From Chloroflexota bacterium (GTDB taxonomy: Bacteria; Chloroflexota; UBA11872; VXOZ01): a stretch of DNA of 61,443 bases. The position numbers and the translations under genes are program-made. Shown here piece after piece: positions 17,560 to 25,802 of the stretch (position 1 is its first letter; each line of letters starts with the position of its first letter). The notes beneath the pieces were generated by a model. It searched no databases, had not been told where the DNA came from, and was given only the letters and a program-made list of their open reading frames with translations. The stretch lies in contig JAJEAH010000003.1 in assembly GCA_022824225.1 (NCBI GenBank), positions 1-61,443 on the forward strand, given 5' to 3'.

Positions 17560-18948
17560 CTACAGGTTCGCGGCGTTCCACTCGTCCACGATCACCTGGC
17601 AGTCTTCCTCAGCCTTCTCCAGAGCCTGCGCGGCGGTCGTTGCTTCTTCGTTCCACCACGGTGACATGGCTTCGCCGTAGGCGCCGCGCAACTCACCGTA
17701 TTGGGGATGCGGGAAGTACGGCTTGGCATAATCGGCCGCACGTGCGAATGCCAGCAGGTTCGCCGGATCCGGACTGTCTTCCGAAGGCACGAAGACTTCC
17801 TCGGCAATTGAATTGATCGCCGGGATGATGTTGCCTTGACCGCCGGTCCAGCTCAGGTGTTCGTCTCCAACGAGGAAGGAGAGGAACTCTGCAGCGGCAT
17901 CCAGCTTTTGCGTGGTGGCCACCGTGAAAATTTCCTCGATGCCGAAGAACGCGCCCTTGCCTTCCTCGCCGCCGCCAACCGCCGTCGGCTGCTCGACAAT
18001 GTCGAAGTTCACGCCGGCCTCGTGGCGCCGGATCGGCTCCAAGCCCCACGTGCCGTACACGGCCATGGCGACTTTACCGTTGGCAAACGAATTGAAGAAC
18101 TGTGCGTCCTCTTGGCGGTTGTAGTCCTCAGGCCGCGGGCCGACCTCATACTTTGCCCAGTTGTCCCGCCACCATTGGACGGACTCGAGCCCCAGCGGGC
18201 CATTCACCGTTACATCGGTGCCGGAATCGTCCATAAAGCCCTGATACATGCCCGCGATCCAGTAGGAGACGTAGTGTATGGTCGCCACGCCCCAGATCTT
18301 CTCATCGGACGTGCTCAGGCTGGCGGATACTTGCTGCGCGGCGGCAAGACGGTCATCGAACGTGTCGCTATCCTGGGGATAGGGTACGCCGGCTTTGTCG
18401 AAAAGGTCCTTGTTGTAGAACCACGCCGTGGTGTTGATGCCGATGGGCGCCGCAATCAATTTGCCCTGCCACGTAAGACCGTTCACCAGCGTCTGATTGA
18501 GCTGGCTCATGTCGTACTTCATGCCCTTCAACAGTTCGTTGGCGTCGTACAAGATTCCGGAAAAGGGATGCAGCCCCACGCCAAACCAGCCCATGTCTGG
18601 GGCCGCGCCGCCCGCCACCGTGGCGAGGAGCTTTGTTCTGGGATTGCCGCCAAAACTACCGGCAACGTCCAGGGTGTTCACATGGACACCGGTTTCTTTG
18701 CCGTTGTAGGTCTCGATAATCCACTCCAGCCAGCGGGTCTTGCCGGCCGAATAATGGGGCCACAGGAAGGTTATTTCCGTCGGCTCCATCATCGCTGGCT
18801 TTTCGGCCTCTGCGGCCATTTCGCCATCGGCCGGAGCCATTTCCGTGGTGGCTACCTGCCCGCAGGCGGCGAGGAAGAGGGAGCCGCCCACCAGGGCAGC
18901 GCCGCCGCGCAGAAAACTACTGCGAGAAATTCGCTTTTCGCTAAGCAT
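17560..18948 (-). CDS. ABC-transporter sugar-binding lipoprotein (family 1)
   Basis: This gene encodes 462 residues. ATG 18948 has AGGAGG 6 nt upstream. The N-terminus is a lipoprotein signal with the lipobox LAAC (C29). The run SRSSFLRGGAALVGG before it resembles a Tat signal although only one arginine is in place. The mature part has the family 1 pattern: an ITFLWPHYSAGKT start, a GAAPDMGWFGVG motif and the late FLVGDEHLSWTGGQGNIIPA segment. It should capture an oligosaccharide or monosaccharide outside the membrane for an ABC importer. No permease or ATPase gene is adjacent. Confidence 0.9.
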   Translation of the reverse strand: MLSEKRISRSSFLRGGAALVGGSLFLAACGQVATTEMAPADGEMAAEAEKPAMMEPTEITFLWPHYSAGKTRWLEWIIETYNGKETGVHVNTLDVAGSFGGNPRTKLLATVAGGAAPDMGWFGVGLHPFSGILYDANELLKGMKYDMSQLNQTLVNGLTWQGKLIAAPIGINTTAWFYNKDLFDKAGVPYPQDSDTFDDRLAAAQQVSASLSTSDEKIWGVATIHYVSYWIAGMYQGFMDDSGTDVTVNGPLGLESVQWWRDNWAKYEVGPRPEDYNRQEDAQFFNSFANGKVAMAVYGTWGLEPIRRHEAGVNFDIVEQPTAVGGGEEGKGAFFGIEEIFTVATTQKLDAAAEFLSFLVGDEHLSWTGGQGNIIPAINSIAEEVFVPSEDSPDPANLLAFARAADYAKPYFPHPQYGELRGAYGEAMSPWWNEEATTAAQALEKAEEDCQVIVDEWNAANL

Positions 18949-19116
18949 GCAAGACCTCCTACTTTTGGCCTTTCCGCATCACTCCTACCCAATCCCAATC
19001 CGGCGCTGCGCCGGATTGATAGTACCTACCATCTTAACACAAACTTCACCGATGCATACCTACGTACCTGTCGGTTTCCTGCGGGGTTCGCGCAGGCGAG
19101 CCGGGCAGGGGCGCGG

Positions 19117-19602
19117 TCAGTCGCCCAACGTGCGAATCATGGCGATCTCATCGCACTTGGAAAACTTGGGGCAACGGTAGCACTCCTGCCACACCTTGAT
19201 GGAGAGCGTATCCCGCTCCACCTGTCGGAAGCCGCACTTCGTGAAGAACGTGGGCTCCAGCGTCAGGGTGAACACCGTCTTGATGCCCAATTCTCGGGCT
19301 TCCGCCACGCAAGCGTCCACAAGCTGCCGGCCGATGCCTTGGCCTTGGTATTCGGGCAACACCGCCAAGCCGCGCACCTCGGCCAGGTCTTTCCACATGA
19401 CGTGCAGCGCGCAACAACCGGCCACTTTGCCGTCCTGCCGCCACACCACGTAGTCGCGGATGCCGCCGTAAAGCTCCGCCAACGAACGAAAGAGCATACG
19501 GTTCTGCTTAGCGTAGAAGTCGATAATCTGCTTCATGGCGGGCACGTCGGTTACCTGCGCCCGCTCTGCCGTGCCGGTGTTCACGATCCGAAGGGCTGCC
19601 AC
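19117..19602 (-). CDS. argA: Short N-acetylglutamate synthase-like GNAT acetyltransferase
   Basis: This gene encodes 161 residues from GTG 19602. The GNAT acetyl-CoA motif is VLPEYQGQGIGRQL. The C-terminus carries the hallmark of the short bacterial ArgA-type enzymes: LEPTFFTKCGFRQVERDTL, then KVWQECYRCPKFSKCDE, with a C-x2-C-P-K-F-x2-C cysteine cluster. These acetylate glutamate, the first step of arginine synthesis, without the kinase-like domain of classical ArgA. The assignment rests on this motif; a generic GNAT role is the alternative. It stands alone 168 bp before the sugar-binding protein gene on the same strand. Confidence 0.7.
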   Translation of the reverse strand: MAALRIVNTGTAERAQVTDVPAMKQIIDFYAKQNRMLFRSLAELYGGIRDYVVWRQDGKVAGCCALHVMWKDLAEVRGLAVLPEYQGQGIGRQLVDACVAEARELGIKTVFTLTLEPTFFTKCGFRQVERDTLSIKVWQECYRCPKFSKCDEIAMIRTLGD

Positions 19603-20500
19603 GACCTCAAATCCTCGATTGCTGCTGTTGCGACTGGAAGATGGCGAGAAGAGAATCTTCCCTCCTATCGTAACGCATACGTCAACGTAGCAAAAGAGCG
19701 CGATTAGTAGGCATTGACTCAGGCTGCACAGGTATGGGTGTCAACTTGAACGGCTGCTCCCCGAAATGTCATTCTGAGGAGTGCAGCGACGAAGAATCTA
19801 GAGTCGGGAGCACTTCAGATTTCGCGAATCCTGTTCGACGCTGCGCTCGGAATGACATGAGATCTAGCCCAACAAGGTGATCATATCGAAAGCTATTTAT
19901 TCCCCCAAGAGAGCGTGTAGCAGCAAACCGCGCCGTCCGGACGGCAGCAGCGAGGACGTATCCTGCCTGCTTTGCTGGTCCCTCTGCAGCGCGCTTCTCT
20001 CTCCAGCGCTAGTCCCTCATCACCACTAGCCCCTCTTCACCGCTAGTCCTCTTCCAGCGAAAGTCCCCATTTCAGCAACCGCCCGAGACCTCAGAACGAC
20101 CCGAAACCTCAATCCGTCATACCCGCGAAAGCGGGTATCCATCCGGTCCGGGGCACGTGCCTAGAGTCGAGAGCGGGAACGTCACCGCGCCCTGGCAACG
20201 GAAAGGCCGCAATCCACTCAGTCTACGCCGTGCGCACGTAGCCAGACTACGCGGTACTGCGGCCTCAGCGACGGCGCATGGCGGGGTTCGAGCCATTCCA
20301 TGGATAGAAACGGGCGAGCTAGGGGTCTTGCCCAGCGACGGACGCAGGTCGCAAACCTACGCTACCGGGCGAACAAGGGAATGTGCGCGCGATCTGGCCA
20401 GCAAGAGTACCGGAAAAGGAGGACACGATCCCGCACGTTGCTCCATCGTTGCGAGCAGCATCGCGCTGGGGTTGCCGGCGCTATGGCTCCAGATTTCTCG
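19603..20500. other. Repeat-rich intergenic region, no supported gene
   Basis: Positions 19766-19860 hold an inverted copy of the element at 13919 (GAGGAGTGCAGCGACGAAGA). About 20000-20075 holds a degenerate 16-17-bp tandem repeat (phrases like CACCACTAGCCCCTCTT). A hairpin ACCCGCGAAAGCGGGT lies near 20125. Positions 20205-20264 form a nested inverted repeat closed by GGCCGCA/TGCGGCC. The 132-codon frame starting at 20157 runs through these repeats and has no homology I recognise. Confidence 0.55.
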
Positions 20501-20640
20501 CTGCGCTCGAAATGACATGGCGCATCTCGAAATGACACGGCGCATCTCGAAATGACATGGCCCATCTCGAAATGACATGGCGCGCCTCGAAATGACACGG
20601 CGCAGCACGAAATGACACGGCGCACCCCGAAAAGACACGG
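20501..20640. repeat. Tandem repeat, 7 units of exactly 20 bp
   Basis: Seven consecutive 20-bp units run from 20501 to 20640, each close to CGCATCTCGAAATGACATGG. The core CGAAATGACA(C/T)GG is invariant in the first six units and has one change in the seventh. The array ends 14 bp before the stop of the SDR gene on the other strand. It appears to have expanded from the dispersed ...CTCGGAATGACAT... element. Confidence 0.9.
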
Positions 20641-20654
20641 CGCGCAAGGGCAAG

Positions 20655-21506
20655 TTAGAGCCTGCCCCCGCTCTTCGCATCGACAAGCACACGCCGGATA
20701 TCATCGGCAAAGACGACCTCCGAGTCGTCCTGCGGCGCGTAGCCGATCACCTTGCGGGCGTTGGCAATGCTCCAGAAGGCGCGGGCGTTGTTGGAAACGC
20801 CGTAGAAGATCTGGAACGGGATGCCGTAGTCGTCTTCGATGTCGGGTGTTTCGAGAGACTTCACGAAGAGTTGCCGCAGGTCGCGGGGGCTGATGTAGGC
20901 GCCGAGGTTGCGTTTGTAGGCCGTTGGGTTCGCGGCGGCATTCTCCGCCGTGATCGGTCGCGGCGCGCCGATGCGCACCTGCACAATTTCCAGGGCGCGG
21001 CCCAAACGACCGGCGGCGAAGAGGAACCCCAGGTGCTCATAGCAGGCTTTCGCCCAGCCGTAGTAGTTGTCCGACAGCGGGGGCGCGGTGACGTCGAGCA
21101 TTTCCAGCTTGCGCTCCCGCAGCAGGTGCTCGTACCAGTCGGCGGCATGGTTCGAGCTGGCCACGACCACGCGGCGCACACCTTCTTCGAGACCGGTCTG
21201 GTACACGTTAAACGCCAGGTCCAGGTTGGCGCGCTCGGCAGAGTAGTCGCCGTCGTTCATGGAGCGCCCGGTTTGGCGGTTGAACGCCAGGTGCACCACG
21301 GCGTCGGCGCCGGTGAAATGGCTGCGGTACGCCTCGCGATCGGGATTCCGCAAGTCGGCGATGGCGATGTCCGGCACCAACTCCCCGTCCCGGGTGCGTT
21401 CGCGGGTATCGAGCAAGACCAGGTCGTAGCGCTCGCGGAACGCGGGCAGGAGTTGCGACGCGATGTAGCCGGAGGCCCCGGTAACCACCACTTTCAGACG
21501 TGCCAT
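20655..21506 (-). CDS. NAD-dependent epimerase/dehydratase (uronate dehydrogenase-like)
   Basis: This gene encodes 283 residues. ATG 21506 has AGGGGG 9 nt upstream. The extended-SDR motifs are VVVTGASGYIASQL (NAD loop), AVVHLAFN, and the active-site pair S..YYGWAK (Y-x3-K in NYYGWAKA), with VASSNHAADWYE. This resembles uronate dehydrogenases, which oxidise glucuronate or galacturonate to aldarolactones, though the exact sugar is uncertain. It lies 62 bp downstream of a Gfo/Idh/MocA gene on the same strand, so both probably serve one sugar pathway. Confidence 0.85.
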   Translation of the reverse strand: MARLKVVVTGASGYIASQLLPAFRERYDLVLLDTRERTRDGELVPDIAIADLRNPDREAYRSHFTGADAVVHLAFNRQTGRSMNDGDYSAERANLDLAFNVYQTGLEEGVRRVVVASSNHAADWYEHLLRERKLEMLDVTAPPLSDNYYGWAKACYEHLGFLFAAGRLGRALEIVQVRIGAPRPITAENAAANPTAYKRNLGAYISPRDLRQLFVKSLETPDIEDDYGIPFQIFYGVSNNARAFWSIANARKVIGYAPQDDSEVVFADDIRRVLVDAKSGGRL

Positions 21507-21568
21507 AGAATGTTGCCCCCTATCGTGCTGGGCCGTCCCTGTTGCGGAATCACGTTGCCGCGCGGCCC

Positions 21569-22618
21569 CTACGCAAGCGTTACCATCTGGCCGCTCTCGG
21601 CGGACTCGTAGATCGCGTCCACGATGCGTTGCACGATCAACGCCTGTTCGGGCTTCACCAGCGGCGGCGTGCCCTCTTTGACATTGCGCACCACGCACGC
21701 AAACTGCTCTTCGTGTATGCGCTCCCGGCCCTCTTCGTGGGCGGGCGTGCAGTCGAGCAGACCGGCGTGGGGCACCTCTTTCAGGATCTTCAGCGGTCGC
21801 AGCGTCGCGCCGCCCTCGGTGCCGCAGAGATACGCGTTCACTTCATTGTCGATGTTCAGCGCCCAACTGGTTTCCAGATTGATGACCGCGCCGGTATCGA
21901 AGCGAATCTGCGCCGTGGCGAAGTCCTCCACGGTATACCGGTCCTGGTCGATGGGCTGGCGCCGTGAATAGAGGCCGGGCCGCTGGGCCAGCTTCGTGAA
22001 GACCGCGCCGGTGACCGCCGTCGGCGTGGGATGTCCCATGAGCCACAGCGTGAGGTCCAGCGTGTGCACGCCGATGTCGATGAGCGGGCCGCCGCCGTTC
22101 TTGTCTTTCTCCACGAATACGCCCCACCAGGGAATGCCGCGGCGGCGCAGGGCCAGCACGCGCGCGTAGTAGATTTCGCCAAGCTCGCCCTGCTCGATGA
22201 GGTGCTTGAGGAACTGGGCGCGTTCGCCAAAGCGCGATTGGAAGCCGATGGTCAGCATCTTGTCGTTCTGCTTGGCCGCGGCAATCATCTGCTCGCCCTC
22301 GGCGGCGTTCATGGCCATGGGCTTTTCACAGATGACGTTGCTCCCCGCATTGAGGGCGGCAACGGTGGCGGCGCAGTGCATGAAAGGCGGCGTGCAGACA
22401 CTCACCAGGTCCAGGTCTTCCGCGGTCACCATCTCGTTGAAGTCGGCGTAGGTTTTCGCAATGCCGAATTCGGCGGCGACCTGCTGCGCGCGCGGCTCGT
22501 CGATGTCGCTGATGGCCACGACTTCCGCTTCATCCGCAATTCTCGCGTATCCCGGCAAGTGCGCGCCCCGGGCGATGCCGCCGGCGCCGATTACGCCTAC
22601 CCGCACCTTGTCGCTCAT
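21569..22618 (-). CDS. Gfo/Idh/MocA family oxidoreductase
   Basis: This gene encodes 349 residues. ATG 22618 is preceded by AGGAGA. The Rossmann motif is VGVIGAGGIARGAHLPGY and the family signature is CEKPMAMN. The C-terminal domain has IDIGVHTLDLTLWLMGHP with the conserved His. Another clear feature is the ALRRRGIPWWGVFVEKDKNG stretch seen in glucose-6-phosphate- or inositol-dehydrogenase-like members. It is the first gene of a two-gene unit with the SDR downstream and is divergent from nagA. Confidence 0.9.
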   Translation of the reverse strand: MSDKVRVGVIGAGGIARGAHLPGYARIADEAEVVAISDIDEPRAQQVAAEFGIAKTYADFNEMVTAEDLDLVSVCTPPFMHCAATVAALNAGSNVICEKPMAMNAAEGEQMIAAAKQNDKMLTIGFQSRFGERAQFLKHLIEQGELGEIYYARVLALRRRGIPWWGVFVEKDKNGGGPLIDIGVHTLDLTLWLMGHPTPTAVTGAVFTKLAQRPGLYSRRQPIDQDRYTVEDFATAQIRFDTGAVINLETSWALNIDNEVNAYLCGTEGGATLRPLKILKEVPHAGLLDCTPAHEEGRERIHEEQFACVVRNVKEGTPPLVKPEQALIVQRIVDAIYESAESGQMVTLA

Positions 22619-22737
22619 GGCTCTCTCCTCAGTCTTCGTAGTGCCTTACGCCAGCATCACTCTAGCATACATTGACGCTGCCTGTGGCGCGCCTTAACAT
22701 GTGCTGTACGAACGGGTATGAGCGAAATGAGCAGGCA

Positions 22738-23910
22738 ATGTTGATTCTAAGCGGCGGCACAGTCTACACCCCCTTGCAGGAACTTCCGGACACCAGCGTG
22801 GCCGTTGTCGGCGGCCGTATTGCACGCGTCGGCCCGGACGGTGCGTGCGCCGAGCTTGGCGGGGCGGCGGAAACCATCGACGTTACGGGCTGCATCGTCT
22901 GTCCGGGCTTCATCGACGTGCACGTGCACGGGGCGTTGGGCTCCTCGTTCCGGTCGTCCCGGGCCGAGGACATTCTGAAGGTTACCGAGTACCGCGCGAC
23001 GACGGGCACCACCGGCTTGCTGGCGACCATCGGCACGTCGGCGTGGGACGATACGCTGGGCGCGCTCAAGGCCGTGGTGCAGGCTGCCGCCGCGCCGGTG
23101 GGCAGCCGCCTGCTCGGCGTGCACATGGAAGGGCCCTACCTCAGCCCGGACCAGCCTGGGGCCATGTCCATTCCGCTCATGCGCGCGCCGAGCGTGGATG
23201 AGGTCGCGGCGCTGCAGGATACCGCGCAGGGCATGATCAAGTCCATGACGCTGGCTCCCGAACGAGAAGGCGGCCTGGTCCTGGCGGAATACCTTGCCAG
23301 CCACGACATCATTCCCGCTATCGGCCATTCCGACGCCACGTTCGCCGAGGTGGCGGCGGCGGTGCGCAGTGGGGTGTGCCAGTCTACCCATACGTTTAAC
23401 GCCATGCGTCCGCTGCACCACCGGGACCCCGGCACGGTGGGCGGCATCCTGGCGCATCCGCAGATTACGGCTGAGTTGATCGGCGACGGCGCCCACGTAG
23501 ACCCCGAAGCAGGCAAGCTGCTCATCGCGGCGAAAGGCTGGGAACGCGTGGCATTAGTGACCGACGGTGTGGAGTTCGCCGGTCTGCCGCCGGGCAGATA
23601 CGAGCGGGCGAACGGGACAACCATCACGGTCTCCGAGGTGCTGGGCACACGCGACGACGGCACCATCACCGGCAGCGCCTCGTCCATGAACCGCAACGTG
23701 CGGGTCTATGCTGAGGCAGGAGTGCCGCTGTCTCACGTGCTGGCCATGGCGAGCTTCGTCCCCGCCCGCCAGCTTGGCTTGAGCGGACGCAAGGGCGTGA
23801 TTCGTCCCGGGGCCGACGCCGATCTTGCTGTGCTTACCCAGGACTTCCGCGTCATGCTCACCGTGATCGGCGGCGAGATCGTTTACCGCGCGCCGGAGTT
23901 TGCAGCGTAA
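22738..23910 (+). CDS. nagA: N-acetylglucosamine-6-phosphate deacetylase
   Basis: The enzyme removes acetate from GlcNAc-6-phosphate, yielding glucosamine-6-phosphate. The product has 390 residues from the ATG at 22738; the in-frame extension upstream looks non-coding. Amidohydrolase landmarks are present: FIDVHVHGALGSSF (metal-site His pair), HMEGPYLSPDQPGAM, GHSDATFAEV, TFNAMRPLHHRDPG and LVTDGVEFAGLPPG with the catalytic Asp. The ROK kinase gene begins 16 bp after the stop, making an amino-sugar catabolic operon. Confidence 0.93.
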   Translation: MLILSGGTVYTPLQELPDTSVAVVGGRIARVGPDGACAELGGAAETIDVTGCIVCPGFIDVHVHGALGSSFRSSRAEDILKVTEYRATTGTTGLLATIGTSAWDDTLGALKAVVQAAAAPVGSRLLGVHMEGPYLSPDQPGAMSIPLMRAPSVDEVAALQDTAQGMIKSMTLAPEREGGLVLAEYLASHDIIPAIGHSDATFAEVAAAVRSGVCQSTHTFNAMRPLHHRDPGTVGGILAHPQITAELIGDGAHVDPEAGKLLIAAKGWERVALVTDGVEFAGLPPGRYERANGTTITVSEVLGTRDDGTITGSASSMNRNVRVYAEAGVPLSHVLAMASFVPARQLGLSGRKGVIRPGADADLAVLTQDFRVMLTVIGGEIVYRAPEFAA

Positions 23911-23926
23911 GGGGGGAGGGAGAGCG

Positions 23927-24889
23927 ATGACGGGAATCGGCCTTGACATAGGCGGCACGAAAGTTGCCGCCGGCGTCGTTGACGACGACGGCCACATCTT
24001 GGCAACCGCGCGCGCGCCCATGGTCAAGGATTCGCACGCGCACATCGTAGAGAGTATCTGCGCGGCGGTGGACGACGTGCTCGCCCAAGCCTCAGAGCGG
24101 CCGCGAGCCATCGGCATCGCCGTGCCTGGCACGGTAGACCGCGATCAGGGCATCGCGGTGTCGGCAGTTAATATAGCCTGGCAGCGGCTGCCGCTGGTTG
24201 CGCTCTTGCGGGAGCGGTACGGTCTGCCCGGCGTAATCGCCAACGACGCGAACGCCGGCGCGTGGGGCGAATATGCGTTTGGCATGGGCAAGGGGTCGCA
24301 GAACCTCGTGTTCATTACCGTGGGCACGGGCATCGGCGGCGGCATCATCGAATCCGGCCGCGTGGTGCGGGGTTACGGCTCCGCGGGCGAAATCGGCCAC
24401 ATTCTCCTCAGTCCCGGCGGCCCGCTGTGTCCGTGCGGCGTGCGCGGCTGCTTGGAGTCCCTCGCCGCCGGGCCCGGCATCGCCCGGCGTGGGCGCGCGG
24501 CAGCGGCAGAGGATCCGAGCGACATCGTCCTGCAACTCACCGGCGGCGACGCGAACGCGCTGACGAGCGAAAACGTACGGGACGCCGCCGCGGCCGGCGA
24601 TCCGGCCATGCAGGCGGTCCGCGACGATACGGCGCGCTGGCTGGCGATGGGCTGCCAAATCTGCCAGCAGATGCTCGCGCCGGAGTGCATTGTATTTGCC
24701 GGAGGCGTGATGCAAGACGGCGGCGGCCTGATTAGCGCCGTGCGGGGCTGGTACCAGCGCTTGTCCGGTAGCGAACACCCGGACGTTGAGTCCTTCATTC
24801 GTTTGGCCGGAGAAAGCGAACACGCCGGCATCCTGGGCGCGGCGGCGCTCGTGCTACAGCCGGAGGATCCTCTCCACACCGGTACCTAG
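23927..24889 (+). CDS. ROK-family sugar kinase
   Basis: This gene encodes 320 residues. ATG 23927 follows a very strong GGGGGGAGGG site. The ATP/phosphate motif GLDIGGTKVAAGVV is at residues 5-18. IANDANAGAWGEYAFG, the GTGIGGGIIESGRVV loop and the zinc site CPCGVRGCLES identify a ROK kinase. There is no N-terminal DNA-binding domain, so it is an enzyme and not a repressor. Placed directly behind nagA it is most likely an N-acetylglucosamine or N-acetylmannosamine kinase supplying the substrate of NagA or its epimerised precursor; glucose kinase is the alternative. Confidence 0.9.
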   Translation: MTGIGLDIGGTKVAAGVVDDDGHILATARAPMVKDSHAHIVESICAAVDDVLAQASERPRAIGIAVPGTVDRDQGIAVSAVNIAWQRLPLVALLRERYGLPGVIANDANAGAWGEYAFGMGKGSQNLVFITVGTGIGGGIIESGRVVRGYGSAGEIGHILLSPGGPLCPCGVRGCLESLAAGPGIARRGRAAAAEDPSDIVLQLTGGDANALTSENVRDAAAAGDPAMQAVRDDTARWLAMGCQICQQMLAPECIVFAGGVMQDGGGLISAVRGWYQRLSGSEHPDVESFIRLAGESEHAGILGAAALVLQPEDPLHTGT

Positions 24890-24975
24890 CGCCGGGGGAG
24901 ACGCCGGGATTAATTGTGCCTGGGCCGCACGCTCGGCCGGCGGAGCGTTACGCCCACGCCGCGGGGCGATACGGT

Positions 24976-25107
24976 TCACACGATCGCAACGCAGCACCAC
25001 TTGCGGAATCCCCCCGCCTTGCCGATGACTGAGCAGTCCTTGCCCTCGGCGTGCTTACAGGTAAACGTACCGTCCACGTAGCGAAGCTCTGCCTCCTTCT
25101 CTCCCAC
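24976..25107 (-). CDS. Possible small cysteine-containing protein
   Basis: A 43-residue frame beginning at GTG 25107 reads GEKEAELRYVDGTFTCKHAE, then GKDCSVIGKAGGFRKWCC. It has the third-position GC bias of real genes here and a C...C...CC pattern that could bind metal. There is no clear ribosome binding site, and the frame is open only from a stop at 25143 onward, so it may be a gene remnant. I do not recognise the family. The rest of 24890-25361 shows no other gene. Confidence 0.3.
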   Translation of the reverse strand: MGEKEAELRYVDGTFTCKHAEGKDCSVIGKAGGFRKWCCVAIV

Positions 25108-25310
25108 CTCTGCGCAGCGGATTCCCGCGTGTATACCTCGTCAATCCAAGCGGACCCACCATGCTCGCGCCTGACCACGCATAGACACCCGCGCCGGGCA
25201 GGCGAACTGACCGGCGGTGCCATGGCGCACGTGTAGTACGGGTGCGCCCCCCGGTAAAGGCTCTCCCGCTGGACTCACGCCTGCGCTGCGCGGCCCCTTT
25301 TGGCGCTAGG

Positions 25311-25316
25311 TATAAT
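25311..25316 (+). promoter_or_regulatory. -10 box before the YtkA/FixH-like gene
   Basis: A consensus TATAAT lies 46 bp before the lipoprotein start at 25362, with no clear -35. It probably drives the lipoprotein and the ferredoxin membrane protein together. Confidence 0.4.
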
Positions 25317-25361
25317 CGTTAACAGAAGCCCTATTGCCTCAGAGGAGAATTTACACTGTCG

Positions 25362-25799
25362 ATGGTTACGCGATTTGCTCTTGCGCTCTCTGTCTTGGCG
25401 GCGCTGGCCTTGGTTGCCTGCAATCCCCGTAGCGATGATACCGGCGGACTCGACGTGCGGATCGTTTCGATTGCGCCCGACCCGGCGGCCGTTGGCGATG
25501 CGACCCTAACCCTTGAGATACGCGACCTCGAGGGCGCGCCCGTAAGCGGCGCGACGGTAGAGGTGGAGGGCACCATGACCCACGCCGGCATGGAGCCGGT
25601 TATCGTTGCCACCGAAGAGACGAGCGATGGCACGTACGTCACGCAGGACTTTGCGTTCACCATGGGCGGCGACTGGGTAATCATCGTGCGGGCCATCCTC
25701 GCCGACGGTTCGACGGCTGAACAACGCGTTGAACTGCGCGGCGTGCAAGGCGAGATGAAGATGGACATGAACTCCGACAAGGCCAAGGAAGGGAACTAG
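25362..25799 (+). CDS. YtkA/FixH-like lipoprotein
   Basis: This gene encodes 145 residues with a signal peptide and lipobox LVAC (C20). The mature part is a single beta-sandwich of the YtkA/FixH type. It has alternating hydrophobic strands (LTLEIRDLEGAPVSGATVEV), the typical GTMTHAGMEP metal-site-like segment, then DGTYVTQDFAFTMGGDWVIIV. Such domains occur in copper handling and cytochrome oxidase assembly. It ends 3 bp before the next gene, and the pairing with a FixG/CcoG-like protein supports a redox-maturation role, which is an inference. Confidence 0.8.
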   Translation: MVTRFALALSVLAALALVACNPRSDDTGGLDVRIVSIAPDPAAVGDATLTLEIRDLEGAPVSGATVEVEGTMTHAGMEPVIVATEETSDGTYVTQDFAFTMGGDWVIIVRAILADGSTAEQRVELRGVQGEMKMDMNSDKAKEGN

Positions 25800-25802
25800 C
25801 CC

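Noticed and set aside
20157-20555. 132-codon plus-strand frame
   Set aside because: It runs through hairpins and the 20-bp tandem array and has no recognisable similarity.
24948-25223. 91-codon minus-strand frame
   Set aside because: Composition is Arg/Ser-rich and unlike a protein; the shorter frame in another register (24976-25107) looks better.
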